Of a DNA stretch of 64,000 bases, positions 33,259-41,509 are shown one piece after another; within the stretch, counting starts at the first letter, position 1; the number at the start of each line of letters is the position of its first letter. The notes under the pieces are model-generated. The model searched no databases, was not told the origin of the DNA, and worked only from the letters and a program-made list of their open reading frames with translations. Both the position numbers and the translations under genes were made by a program. The stretch is from the NCBI RefSeq assembly GCF_965227365.1, contig NZ_OZ245754.1:1054001-1118000 (forward strand), read 5' to 3'. The DNA comes from Hwanghaeella sp965227365. GTDB lineage: Bacteria > Pseudomonadota > Alphaproteobacteria > UBA8366 > Aestuariispiraceae.

Positions 33259-33617
33259 GCGTGACCGCAAACACCCGTTCGTTCGTTTCGTCCGATGAAA
33301 TCGCATTTTCCGGGTGCGGCCGCCTTTATGCGGCCGATAATGCGGACATGGCCCGAAAACGGCGCTCACGCTTATGTCAAATGCCTTTTCAAATGCGCAA
33401 CCACGATGCTATATCGCGTCCCATCCCAACCAATTGATGCATGTTATGGTGGGTCTTGGGGACGCAGGGGCGCCCGATGGGAGCGGACCTCTCTCCAGGA
33501 ACCCGGTCTGTTGCCCGAAGGAAAGCCGCACTGTTGAGCAGAACCGAATTCGATCCGAGCCTGACGTGCAAAGCGCTGGCGACCAGAACGAACCAGCGAG
33601 TATCGAGGAGAGTAATA
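33259..33617. other. 359-bp intergenic region upstream of trcR
   Basis: No convincing gene. A hairpin CGGCCGC (33317-33323) / GCGGCCG (33330-33336) may terminate the PAS gene, although no T-run follows. The rest presumably carries the trcR promoter and leader. Open frames in this region are short and lack recognisable protein features. Confidence 0.5.
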
Positions 33618-34220
33618 ATGGCGAAACTTTTGATGCCGAAGGCGACGGCGGTCTGGTTGATCGATAACACGACCCTCACCTTTGATCAGATTTCCGATTT
33701 CACGGGACTTCACTCCCTGGAAGTCCAGGCGATCGCCGATGGCGAAGTCGCGACGGGCATGCAGGGCATGGATCCGATCGCCAATGGCCAGTTGACGCAG
33801 GAAGAAATCGACCGGTGCGAGACGGACGTCACCGCGCGTCTGCAAATGCTGGTGTCAGACCTGCCGGAGCCGGTGATCCGCCAGAAAGGCCCGCGCTACA
33901 CGCCGGTGTCCAAACGGGCGGACAAGCCGGACGCCATTGCCTGGCTGCTGCGCCACCATCCGGAATTGAGCGACGCCCAGGTCGGCCGTCTGATCGGTAC
34001 GACCAAGCCGACAATTCAGGCGATCCGGGATCGGTCGCACTGGAATTCCTCCAACCTGCGTCCGCGCTCGCCGGTCGAACTCGGCCTGTGCCGGCAGGAG
34101 GAAATGTCGATCGAAATCCAGAAGGCAATCAAGGCGGGCCGCAAGCCGTTGGAACAGCCGATCCAGGAAACCTTCGAGGAAGAACCCGAAGCCGCACCCG
34201 GTTGGGAAGGCCTGGAATAA
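33618..34220 (+). CDS. trcR: Cell cycle transcriptional regulator TrcR (DUF1013)
   Basis: A 200-residue protein with the characteristic opening MAKLLMPKATAVWLIDNTTL, then a helical FDQISDFTGLHSLEVQAIADG segment and GPRYTPVSKRADKPDAIAWL. This is the DUF1013 family, named TrcR, which in Caulobacter acts with RNA polymerase during the cell cycle. Two helix-turn-helix-like segments are visible (the N-terminal one and HPELSDAQVGRLIGTTKPTI). GAGGAG lies about 8 bases before ATG 33618; a longer in-frame start at 33441 is not supported by the family's start. A terminator follows. Confidence 0.85.
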   Translation: MAKLLMPKATAVWLIDNTTLTFDQISDFTGLHSLEVQAIADGEVATGMQGMDPIANGQLTQEEIDRCETDVTARLQMLVSDLPEPVIRQKGPRYTPVSKRADKPDAIAWLLRHHPELSDAQVGRLIGTTKPTIQAIRDRSHWNSSNLRPRSPVELGLCRQEEMSIEIQKAIKAGRKPLEQPIQETFEEEPEAAPGWEGLE

Positions 34221-34276
34221 CCCCGTTCAGGGCTGAAGACGGGGTCAAATCCCCATCAGTCTTCCAATCGGGTTTC

Positions 34277-34310
34277 CAAAGGGGCGGCATCTGCCGCCCT
34301 TATTCTTTCG
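34277..34310 (+). terminator. Rho-independent terminator after trcR
   Basis: GGGCGGCA and TGCCGCCC form an 8-bp inverted repeat at 34282-34299, in AAAGG...CCCTT context, followed by TTATTCTTT. It lies about 60 bp after the trcR stop. Confidence 0.7.
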
Positions 34311-34418
34311 CATGGAAGCCGCGGTCGAAGAAGGGCTGCAAGCATGGTCGTCGGTCGCAATTCTCCCACTTTCGGAAATGATCCTGCGATAGCGCATCAC
34401 ACCCCTTTCAATCGATGC

Positions 34419-34440
34419 TGTTAATCCAATATTATTAACA
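34419..34440. promoter_or_regulatory. Inverted repeat TGTTAAT-N8-ATTAACA upstream of clpS
   Basis: Seven-base arms are perfect complements around an A+T-rich 8-base centre, 55 bp before the clpS ATG. The TTAA elements are 10 bases apart, not the 7 of a full CtrA box, so the binding factor is unknown. Confidence 0.4.
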
Positions 34441-34494
34441 ATCGAATGGCTGCCCCGGTCGAGGTGCGGCCGTACGCATGGACCAAGGATAACG

Positions 34495-34890
34495 ATGACG
34501 GACGGAATGATCGGCGTGTTTTCGGCAAGTGGCGGTTCTTTCGCGCCGCCGCGCGCAAGCGACGAGGATGGTGACGGCGACGATTCCGACGGCCAATCCG
34601 GCACGGGCCTGCTGACCCGGGCGAAGCCGAAGACCAAGAAACCGTCGATGTACAAGGTCCTGATGCTGAACGACGACTATACGCCGATGGAGTTCGTCGT
34701 ATTCGTTCTCGAGCAGTATTTCAGCAAGAGTCGGGAAGAAGCGACGCAGATCATGCTTCATGTCCACCGGCGCGGCGTCGGAATCTGCGGCGTTTACACC
34801 TACGACATAGCCGAAACGAAGGTGAACCAGGTGATGGATCTGGCCCGCAAGGAGCAGCATCCCCTGCAGTGCACCCTGGAAAAAGAGTGA
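34495..34890 (+). CDS. clpS: ATP-dependent Clp protease adaptor ClpS
   Basis: A 131-residue N-end-rule adaptor. A disordered Ser/Asp/Gly-rich N-terminal arm of about 45 residues leads to the ClpS core: YKVLMLNDDYTPMEFVVFVL with the substrate pocket, then AT-x-IMLHVHRRGVGICGVYT and a C-terminal EQHPLQC. ClpS delivers N-degron substrates to ClpA. It sits 322 bp upstream of clpA, the classical linkage. The first Met (34495) is used; Met5 is possible. Confidence 0.9.
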   Translation: MTDGMIGVFSASGGSFAPPRASDEDGDGDDSDGQSGTGLLTRAKPKTKKPSMYKVLMLNDDYTPMEFVVFVLEQYFSKSREEATQIMLHVHRRGVGICGVYTYDIAETKVNQVMDLARKEQHPLQCTLEKE

Positions 34891-35212
34891 TTGGGCCCAT
34901 CGGTGTGATTGGGGAAAAAACGTGACTGGAACGGATCTTGCGGATCCAACTGACAGTATCGTCCAAGAAGCTCGGGCCCGCCGAATGGTGAGGCTGCATC
35001 AGGCGGAACCCGGTGTGCCGAGAAGCGGCAAATCCGCCCAACAAATCGGGGGTCACACATTTATCGCAAAATCGGGGCTGGCAAACCGGCGTGCCTCACC
35101 CCACAATCATTATAGAAGGCTTCGGCGGATTCCCGTTCGCCCGGTTTTCTTAGGTACAGTTGCCGCAGCGAGAGCTGCCAAAGTACTGCGGCAAGAAAGG
35201 ATTTGATTAGAG
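34891..35212. other. 322-bp intergenic region between clpS and clpA
   Basis: No supported gene; short frames here have no domain-like features. It probably holds the clpA promoter and leader. I looked for a heat-shock sigma32 promoter and found no convincing match. Confidence 0.45.
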
Positions 35213-37564
35213 ATGCTGTCGAAAAACCTTGAGGAAACCTTGCATCGGGCCCTGGCGCATGCACGAACGCGTCGGCACGAATACGCGACCTTGGAGCATC
35301 TCCTTCTGGCATTGGCCGAAGACCAGGATGCGATTGCGGTCCTGCGGGCCTGCGGTGTCGAACTGGAAAAACTGCGTGGCGATGTCGTCGATTACCTGGA
35401 CAACGATCTCTCCTCCCTGATCGCTGCGTCCGAGGACGATCCGAAGCCGACAGCCGGGTTCCAGCGTGTCCTCCAGCGTGCCGCCATTCATGTCCAATCC
35501 TCCGGCCGTGAGGAAGTCACGGGCGCCAATGTGCTTGTCGCCATTTTCTCGGAGCGTGAAAGCCACGCGGTGTATTTCCTGCAGTTGCAGGACATGACCC
35601 GGTTCGACGCGGTAAACTATATCAGCCACGGCATCGCGAAGGTGCCCGGTCAGACCGGAACGGCCCGGCCGGTGAGCGGCGCCGACGAGGACGCCAAGGC
35701 GGAAGAAGTGAACAAGGAAGGTTCGGAAGCCCTGGATGCTTATTGCGTCGACCTGAACAAGAAGGCGCAGGAAGGCAAGATTGATCCGTTGATCGGCCGC
35801 GCGGCGGAAGTCGAACGGACGATCCAGATCCTGTGCCGCCGGACCAAGAACAACCCGCTGCTGGTGGGTGACCCGGGCGTCGGCAAGACCGCCATCGCTG
35901 AAGGCCTGGCCAAGCGGATCGTGGAAGGCGATGTGCCCGACGTCCTGAAGGACTGCACGATCTTCCAGCTCGATATGGGAACGCTGCTGGCGGGTACCCG
36001 GTATCGCGGTGATTTCGAGGAACGCTTGAAAGCCGTGATGAAGGAGATGGAAGAGACCGAAGGCGCCATCCTGTTTATCGACGAGATCCACACCGTGATC
36101 GGTGCGGGGGCGACCACGGGCGGCGCGATGGATGCGTCCAACCTTCTGAAACCGGCACTGGCCAGCGGGTCGCTGCGCTGCATCGGTTCGACGACCTACA
36201 AGGAGTTCCGTGGTTACTTCGAAAAGGATCGGGCACTCGCCCGTCGGTTCCAGAAGATCGACGTCACGGAGCCCTCAATCCAGGATACGATCAAGATTCT
36301 GAAGGGGCTGAAGCCTTACTACGAGGAACATCACAAGGTTCGGTATACCAACGACGCCATCAAGACGGCCGTCGATCTGTCGGCTCGTTACATCAACGAC
36401 CGGAAACTTCCGGACAAGGCGATCGACGTCATCGACGAGGTCGGCGCGGCCCAGATGCTGGTACCGGAATCCCGCCGCAAGAAGACGATCGGTGTGAAGG
36501 ACGTGGAATCGGTCGTTGCGAAAATCGCGCGGATCCCCCCGAAACAGGTGACCCGCGACGACCGCGAAGCGCTGAAGACTCTGGAATCCGATCTGAAGAT
36601 GGTTGTCTACGGACAGGACCCGGCGATCACGGCACTGGCCTCGGCGATCAAACTGTCGCGGGCCGGTCTGCGCGATCCGGAAAAGCCGATCGGCAGCTAC
36701 CTCTTCTCCGGTCCGACCGGGGTGGGCAAGACCGAAGTCGCCAGGCAGCTGGCCAAGACGCTCGGCGTGGAACTGAAGCGGTTCGACATGTCGGAATACA
36801 TGGAACGGCACACCGTGTCCCGCCTCATTGGCGCGCCTCCTGGTTATGTCGGTTTCGACCAGGGAGGTCTGTTGACGGACGCCATCGACCAAACGCCGCA
36901 TTGCGTGCTGTTGCTGGACGAAATCGAAAAGGCGCACCCCGACCTCTTCAACATCCTGTTGCAGGTCATGGATTACGGGAAGCTGACGGACAATAACGGC
37001 AAGACCGTCGATTTCCGGAACGTTGTCCTGATCATGACCACCAATGCCGGGGCATCGGAAATGGCCAAGCCCGCCATCGGGTTCGGCCGGGAAGACCGCG
37101 CCGGGGCGGACAAGGAAGCGGTCGAACGCATGTTCACGCCGGAATTCCGGAACCGTCTGGATGCGGTCATTCCGTTCGATTATCTCTCGGAAGACGTAAT
37201 CGGTCGTGTTGTCGACAAGTTCGTCATCGAGTTGGAAGCCCAGCTGGGCGACCGCGATGTTGCCATCGAACTGACCGACGCCGCGCGTTCATGGCTCGGC
37301 AAGAAGGGGTATGACCGGCTTTACGGCGCCCGACCGCTTGCCCGGGTCATCCAGGACAACATCAAGCAGCCGCTGGCTGAGGAACTGTTGTTCGGCAACC
37401 TGGCGAATGGCGGCCTGGTCATCGTCGATAAGGACCAGAAAGAGGACAAACTCTACTTCCGGTTCGAAGACGAGAAGTCCAAGGGCGGTCCGAAGAAGTC
37501 CGGTGCGAAGCCGCGCAAACGCGGTGGCGGGGCATCCTCCAAAGAACCCGAATACGTCGAATAG
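35213..37564 (+). CDS. clpA: ATP-dependent Clp protease ATP-binding subunit ClpA
   Basis: A 783-residue Hsp100 unfoldase. The N-domain (MLSKNLEETLHRALAHAR... EYATLEHLLLALAED) precedes two AAA+ modules: Walker A GDPGVGKTAIAEG and Walker B in ILFIDEIHTV for the first, GPTGVGKTEVARQ and VLLLDEIEKAHPDLF for the second. The IGF-type ClpP-binding loop is near AIGFGRE. The C-terminus has a Lys/Gly-rich basic tail (KSKGGPKKSGAKPRKR). It threads ClpS-delivered substrates into ClpP. clpP is not in this window. Confidence 0.95.
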   Translation: MLSKNLEETLHRALAHARTRRHEYATLEHLLLALAEDQDAIAVLRACGVELEKLRGDVVDYLDNDLSSLIAASEDDPKPTAGFQRVLQRAAIHVQSSGREEVTGANVLVAIFSERESHAVYFLQLQDMTRFDAVNYISHGIAKVPGQTGTARPVSGADEDAKAEEVNKEGSEALDAYCVDLNKKAQEGKIDPLIGRAAEVERTIQILCRRTKNNPLLVGDPGVGKTAIAEGLAKRIVEGDVPDVLKDCTIFQLDMGTLLAGTRYRGDFEERLKAVMKEMEETEGAILFIDEIHTVIGAGATTGGAMDASNLLKPALASGSLRCIGSTTYKEFRGYFEKDRALARRFQKIDVTEPSIQDTIKILKGLKPYYEEHHKVRYTNDAIKTAVDLSARYINDRKLPDKAIDVIDEVGAAQMLVPESRRKKTIGVKDVESVVAKIARIPPKQVTRDDREALKTLESDLKMVVYGQDPAITALASAIKLSRAGLRDPEKPIGSYLFSGPTGVGKTEVARQLAKTLGVELKRFDMSEYMERHTVSRLIGAPPGYVGFDQGGLLTDAIDQTPHCVLLLDEIEKAHPDLFNILLQVMDYGKLTDNNGKTVDFRNVVLIMTTNAGASEMAKPAIGFGREDRAGADKEAVERMFTPEFRNRLDAVIPFDYLSEDVIGRVVDKFVIELEAQLGDRDVAIELTDAARSWLGKKGYDRLYGARPLARVIQDNIKQPLAEELLFGNLANGGLVIVDKDQKEDKLYFRFEDEKSKGGPKKSGAKPRKRGGGASSKEPEYVE

Positions 37565-37571
37565 GCGAGGG

Positions 37572-38021
37572 TTGAAACTTCTGTTGCAGCGCGTCGCGGA
37601 GGCGGCCGTCGATGTCGACGGCGCCTGCGTGGGGCGTATCGGGCAGGGGGTGCTGGTCTTTGTTTGTGCCGAGCCGGGCGATACCGAGGAGGACGCCGCC
37701 TATCTTGCCCGCAAGGTCGTATTGATGCGGATCTTCAGCGACGATGACGGCAAGATGAACCGGTCCGTCGCAGATATTGGCGGGGCGGTTCTCGCGGTCA
37801 GCCAGTTTACCCTCGCGGCACGATGGAAGAAGGGAAACCGTCCCGGCTTTTCCGACGCGGCCGAACCTGAACTCGGCAAGCGTCTGTACGAGCATTTTTG
37901 TGAGGCACTGCGCAGCGAAGGGGTGCCGGTGGAAACCGGCCGCTTCGCCGCGGAGATGAAGGTATCACTCGTAAATGACGGTCCCATCACGATCTGGATG
38001 GATAGCCGCGATCCCCGATGA
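37572..38021 (+). CDS. dtd: D-aminoacyl-tRNA deacylase (DTD)
   Basis: A 149-residue enzyme that hydrolyses D-amino acids from mischarged tRNAs. The family start reads KLLLQRVAEAAVDVDG; the catalytic SQFTL is in VSQFTLAARWKKGNRPG, and the GP cis-proline loop in NDGPITIW at the C-terminus. The start is a TTG at 37572 preceded by GCGAGGG, only 7 bp after the clpA stop, so the two genes are likely co-transcribed. No ATG in frame gives the proper N-terminus. Confidence 0.88.
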   Translation: MKLLLQRVAEAAVDVDGACVGRIGQGVLVFVCAEPGDTEEDAAYLARKVVLMRIFSDDDGKMNRSVADIGGAVLAVSQFTLAARWKKGNRPGFSDAAEPELGKRLYEHFCEALRSEGVPVETGRFAAEMKVSLVNDGPITIWMDSRDPR

Positions 38022-38051
38022 AGGTTTGGGTTGGAAGGGGGCTTACGCCCG

Positions 38052-38243
38052 TCACGCCAGACTGGCGATGCTCAAAACCGCAAGCCCGCCCAATGTCCCG
38101 AATACGGCAACCGTCGCAATCCCATAGGCCCGGATGAAGCGCGTGACCTGATCGTCGTTCATTCGAAACAGGGACTTTTGCGGTCCGAAGTCACCGTCGC
38201 GCAGTTCCCTGTGGACTGCCTGTTGCCGTTCGTATTCACCCAT
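38052..38243 (-). CDS. Small single-helix membrane protein, hypothetical
   Basis: A 63-residue protein from ATG 38243 (MGEYERQQAVHRELRDGDF). The N-terminal half is charged and soluble; the C-terminus is one hydrophobic helix (IATVAVFGTLGGLAVLSIA). An in-frame start at 38324 extends it without known homology. The layout is like small alphaproteobacterial cytochrome-oxidase accessory proteins, but no specific match is made. It converges with dtd, with a 30-bp gap. Confidence 0.4.
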   Translation of the reverse strand: MGEYERQQAVHRELRDGDFGPQKSLFRMNDDQVTRFIRAYGIATVAVFGTLGGLAVLSIASLA

Positions 38244-38493
38244 GTTCGTCACTCGCATGCCGAAGATTGTGCTCAACACTGTTATGAGGGTTTCTAATGA
38301 CCCAATACGGCGGAAATGCGGCAATAAATGTTCAATTTCAAGGCGAAGTGATTCGGAAATAATTAAAAATCGCGCGGCATTTTATCTATCCTCTGAAGCA
38401 ACTATTGTTCACGCTGAATAGAAATTTACGATTGTTGGGCTGTGCTGGCGCGGCATTGGCGTTTATGGCCGCAAAAACAAAAGGTTGGACGGG

Positions 38494-39456
38494 GTGGCGA
38501 AGAACGCGAAGGACAAGGATGACGGTTACATACCGTTGATGGACCGGTTCAAGGCCTGGTGGGAAGGTATTGAACCGGAAGCCGTCGTTCGGGCGAAGAG
38601 CCCCGATCAAGCGACACAGCCTCCGGCGCCGAGCCCCGCGGCGATCGAAGTCGATATCCAGGAGAGTGAGGGGCCGCTGAAGAGCTGGCCGGAATCCCGG
38701 CTCAGCTTCTGTCGTCGTCTATGGGGCGAGGAGTTCGAGGTTGTAAGGCCCGGCGGTACGGAATTCGCCGTTCGTCTGGTTCGCCCGATGGCCCTGACCA
38801 GCGAGAACTCGCTGCTGGATCTCAGCGCCGGCCTCGGCGGCGGGGCACGGCAGATCCACAAGGAGCTCGGGATTTGGGTTACCGGCCTTGAGCGCAACCC
38901 GGAATTGGCGCAGCACGGCGCCGCGATCAGCAAGGCGAAGGGCCTGGACCGCAAGGTGCCCATTACCGCCTACGAGCCGAATAAAGTCAGTTTGAAGCCG
39001 GCTTCATTCGATGGCGCCCTGATCCGTGAGACCCTGTATGCCATACCGGAAAGAGAGGCGTTCCTGACAAAGGTCGCCGAGGCGATCCGGCCGTTCGGTC
39101 ATATCGTGCTCACCGACTTGATGCTGGCGAAAGAGGTGTATCGCACCGATCGCGCGATCGGTGCCTGGCTGAAACGGGATGCCGCCGATGCGGCGCCCGA
39201 CATTGTCGGGTCCTATGCGCCGCTGCTCGAGTCGCTCGGTTTCGACGTTCGGGTCGAAGAGGACGAATCGGATGTCTATCACTCCTATGTGCTGCAAGGA
39301 TGGGCGGCTTTCGTCGACGGGATGTCACGGGATGACCTGGACCGCGATTTCGTCAGCCGGATGATGATCGAGGCCGAATACTGGGTCTATCTCATGCGCG
39401 CCCTGCAAGCGGGAAAGGTCCGTCTCATACGGGTCCACGGCATCAAGAAGCCTTGA
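38494..39456 (+). CDS. Class I SAM-dependent methyltransferase-like protein
   Basis: A 320-residue protein. A disordered Pro/Ala-rich segment (residues 30-55) follows a charged start. The methyltransferase core begins at NSLLDLSAGLGGGARQIH (motif I, G-x-G), with an acidic loop in VTGLERNPEL and a motif IV-like FDGALIRETL. A GTG at 38494 with AAGG 9 bases upstream is favoured; a TTG at 38485 in frame abuts the Shine-Dalgarno. The substrate is unknown. It is flanked by rpmJ downstream, with which it shares no obvious functional link. Confidence 0.65.
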   Translation: MAKNAKDKDDGYIPLMDRFKAWWEGIEPEAVVRAKSPDQATQPPAPSPAAIEVDIQESEGPLKSWPESRLSFCRRLWGEEFEVVRPGGTEFAVRLVRPMALTSENSLLDLSAGLGGGARQIHKELGIWVTGLERNPELAQHGAAISKAKGLDRKVPITAYEPNKVSLKPASFDGALIRETLYAIPEREAFLTKVAEAIRPFGHIVLTDLMLAKEVYRTDRAIGAWLKRDAADAAPDIVGSYAPLLESLGFDVRVEEDESDVYHSYVLQGWAAFVDGMSRDDLDRDFVSRMMIEAEYWVYLMRALQAGKVRLIRVHGIKKP

Positions 39457-39634
39457 GCCCGCCCCGGCATCGGGCCGGGCTGAGAATGGGGAAGGAAAAG
39501 GCTGTTTCCCGGGCTTTCCATGGCTTGACAGCCCCAGTCTGCCTGCCTATGTTCCGCGCTCTTTCGGGAACATGTTGCGCCGCAAAGCCCGCCGAACCCT
39601 GCGGGCGAAACATTGGCGCTTACGGAGATGTGTT

Positions 39635-39760
39635 ATGCGTGTCGCTAGCTCGCTGAAGACGTTGAAGAGCCGCCACAAGGATTGCCGCGTTATCCGCCGC
39701 AAGGGGCGTGTTTACGTCATCAACAAGACGAACCCGCGGTTCAAGGCCCGCCAGGGCTGA
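39635..39760 (+). CDS. rpmJ: 50S ribosomal protein L36 (zinc-independent form)
   Basis: A 41-residue ribosomal protein: MRVASSLKTLKSRHKDC, then RVIRRKGRVYVINKTNPRF. Only one cysteine is present, so this is the C- (zinc-less, YkgO-like) form of bL36. Length and the terminal RFKARQG match the family. GGAG lies 8 bases before the ATG at 39635. It is a single-gene unit followed by a strong terminator. No zinc-binding L36 gene is seen in the window. Confidence 0.92.
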   Translation: MRVASSLKTLKSRHKDCRVIRRKGRVYVINKTNPRFKARQG

Positions 39761-39821
39761 TTTCGGTATCCGCCTGCGCCCGGGGCGACCGGGGCGCGGT
39801 GGGTAGACCGTGACGGTGGAG

Positions 39822-39848
39822 AAGCCGCATCTTTCGATGCGGCTTTTC
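39822..39848 (+). terminator. Rho-independent terminator of rpmJ
   Basis: AAGCCGCATC and GATGCGGCTT pair perfectly around a four-base TTTC loop and run into TTCGT. It lies 62 bp after the rpmJ stop and before the convergent mlaF. Confidence 0.75.
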
Positions 39849-39929
39849 GTATGCGCGGATGCCGAGATGGCACCGTGGATAGGTCGTTGGTGTGGTCTCG
39901 TAAAACCGGTCGGCTGGGCGGGATCCGGT

Positions 39930-40712
39930 CTAGGGCCGGAAGACTTCCATCTTGATCGGGCCTTCGGCACTGCCCTTGATAAACTGATCGACATAGTCGT
40001 TGCCGCTGTCGTCGATCGACGCAGTTGCGCCCTGCCATATATTCTTGCCCTTGTAGAGCATCGCCATCCGGTCCGAGATGCGCCGCGCACTCGGCATGTC
40101 ATGGGTGATTGTCAGCGCTGTCGCGCCGACCTTCCGGACGCATTCGACGATCAGGTTGTCGATCATGTGGCCCATGATCGGATCCAGGCCGGTGGTCGGT
40201 TCGTCGAAGAAGATGATATCGGGGTCGCCGGCGATGGCCCGGGCCAGACCGACGCGCTTGCGCATGCCGCCGGATAATTCGGCCGGGCTCAATTCGCCGA
40301 CATCGGCCCCCAGGCCGACCTGGGCCAGTTTGTCGATCGCGATGTCCTTGGCGGCATTGCGGGACATGCGCTTGCCCTGGATCAGGCCGAAGGCAACGTT
40401 TTCCCAGACCGGCAGGGAATCGAACAGCGCGGCGTTCTGGAACAGCATCCCGATGCGGGAATTCACTTCCTCCCGGTCCGAATGGGAAAGACTGGAGACA
40501 TCGACGCCGTCGATTTCGATCTTGCCTTCATCCGGCTCCAAAAGACCCAATATGCATTTCAGAGAGACGGATTTGCCGGAGCCGGACCCACCGATGATCA
40601 CCACGGATTCCCGGGGCAGAACCTCAAGATCGAAACTGTCCAGAACGACCTTGGGGCCGAAGGCCTTGCGGACCCCGGTCATCTTGATCTTCGGAGTGAC
40701 GGTTCCGTTCAT
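39930..40712 (-). CDS. mlaF: MlaF-type phospholipid ABC transporter ATP-binding protein
   Basis: A 260-residue ATPase. Walker A is GGSGSGKSVSLKC, the signature is ELSGGMRKRVGLARA, Walker B is IIFFDEPTTGLDP, and the switch His is in TITHDMPSA. The SGGMRKR signature with GLDPI is characteristic of MlaF/Ttg2A. It energises intermembrane glycerophospholipid transport that keeps the outer membrane asymmetric. It overlaps mlaE by four bases and ends a run starting with alr. The substrate-binding MlaD partner is not encoded next to it. Confidence 0.88.
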   Translation of the reverse strand: MNGTVTPKIKMTGVRKAFGPKVVLDSFDLEVLPRESVVIIGGSGSGKSVSLKCILGLLEPDEGKIEIDGVDVSSLSHSDREEVNSRIGMLFQNAALFDSLPVWENVAFGLIQGKRMSRNAAKDIAIDKLAQVGLGADVGELSPAELSGGMRKRVGLARAIAGDPDIIFFDEPTTGLDPIMGHMIDNLIVECVRKVGATALTITHDMPSARRISDRMAMLYKGKNIWQGATASIDDSGNDYVDQFIKGSAEGPIKMEVFRP

Positions 40713-41509
40713 TGCGCGAAAAACAGCTCGGTGATGATGTAGTTGAAAACCAGGATCAGGATGGAGGCGCTGACCACGGAATTCGTCGTGGCGGCGCCGA
40801 CACCCTGTGCGCCGCCGCGGCTCTTGTAACCATGGTAGCAGCCCATCAGCGCGACCAGAAACCCGAAGACGGCAGCCTTTACCAGCCCGGAAACGACATC
40901 CTGTACCTCCAGGAACTCCCAGGTGTTTTGAAGATAGGCCGAGGCGTTGAAACCCAATTTGTAGATTGAGACGATATAGCCGCCGAAGACTCCGATGACG
41001 TCACCGACCAGGACCAGCAAGGGCATCATGGTCACGCCGGCGATCAGGCGCGGTGCGACCAGGTATTTGTAGGGATTGGTGCTGAGGGTCTCCAACGCGT
41101 CGATCTGCTCGGTCACACGCATTGTACCCAGTTCCGCCGCCATGGCTGCGCCGATCCGTCCGGCGATCATCAGGCCGGCCAGGACGGGCCCCAATTCACG
41201 CGTGATCGACAGAACGACAACGTTCGGAATGGCGCTTTCGGCGGAGAACCGCGCGAAGCCGGTATAGCTTTGCAGCGCCAGCACCATGCCGGCGAATAGC
41301 GTCGTCAAACCGACGACGGGCAGGGAGTAATAGCCGATGTCGATCATCTGCTGCCCGACAAGCCGAAAATAGATCGGCGGGCGGACGCAGTGCGAAATGC
41401 CTGTGATCGCGAAGACGGTCAGTTTGCCGGTGGCTTCCAGAAAGCCGAGGATCGCGGCGCCGACACGGCGCAGCAGCTCAAGGGGGCCCGAACCACCGAC
41501 CGCGCTCAT
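40709..41509 (-). CDS. mlaE: MlaE-type phospholipid ABC transporter permease
   Basis: A 266-residue inner-membrane permease of the MlaE (DUF140) family with about five helices. FAGMVLALQSYTGFARF and the conserved LGPVLAGLMIAGRIGAAMAAELG, MRVTEQIDAL and PR-x-IAG segments are the family signature. It pairs with MlaF, and the two genes overlap by four bases at both ends of mlaE (also with alr), implying translational coupling. Confidence 0.9.
   Translation of the reverse strand: MSAVGGSGPLELLRRVGAAILGFLEATGKLTVFAITGISHCVRPPIYFRLVGQQMIDIGYYSLPVVGLTTLFAGMVLALQSYTGFARFSAESAIPNVVVLSITRELGPVLAGLMIAGRIGAAMAAELGTMRVTEQIDALETLSTNPYKYLVAPRLIAGVTMMPLLVLVGDVIGVFGGYIVSIYKLGFNASAYLQNTWEFLEVQDVVSGLVKAAVFGFLVALMGCYHGYKSRGGAQGVGAATTNSVVSASILILVFNYIITELFFAQ

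Noticed and set aside
33295..33537. Short frames upstream of trcR
   Set aside because: Several overlapping frames exist in this 359-bp region with no homology or consistent start.
34922..35206. 94-residue frame between clpS and clpA
   Set aside because: The starting region is not preceded by a good Shine-Dalgarno and the composition is that of non-coding DNA.
37311..37571. Extended in-frame reading of dtd back into clpA
   Set aside because: It overlaps clpA in another frame, and the family-like N-terminus begins at the TTG at 37572.
39457..39634. Possible tRNA or small RNA before rpmJ
   Set aside because: No cloverleaf, anticodon arm or TTCGA-type T-loop could be found.
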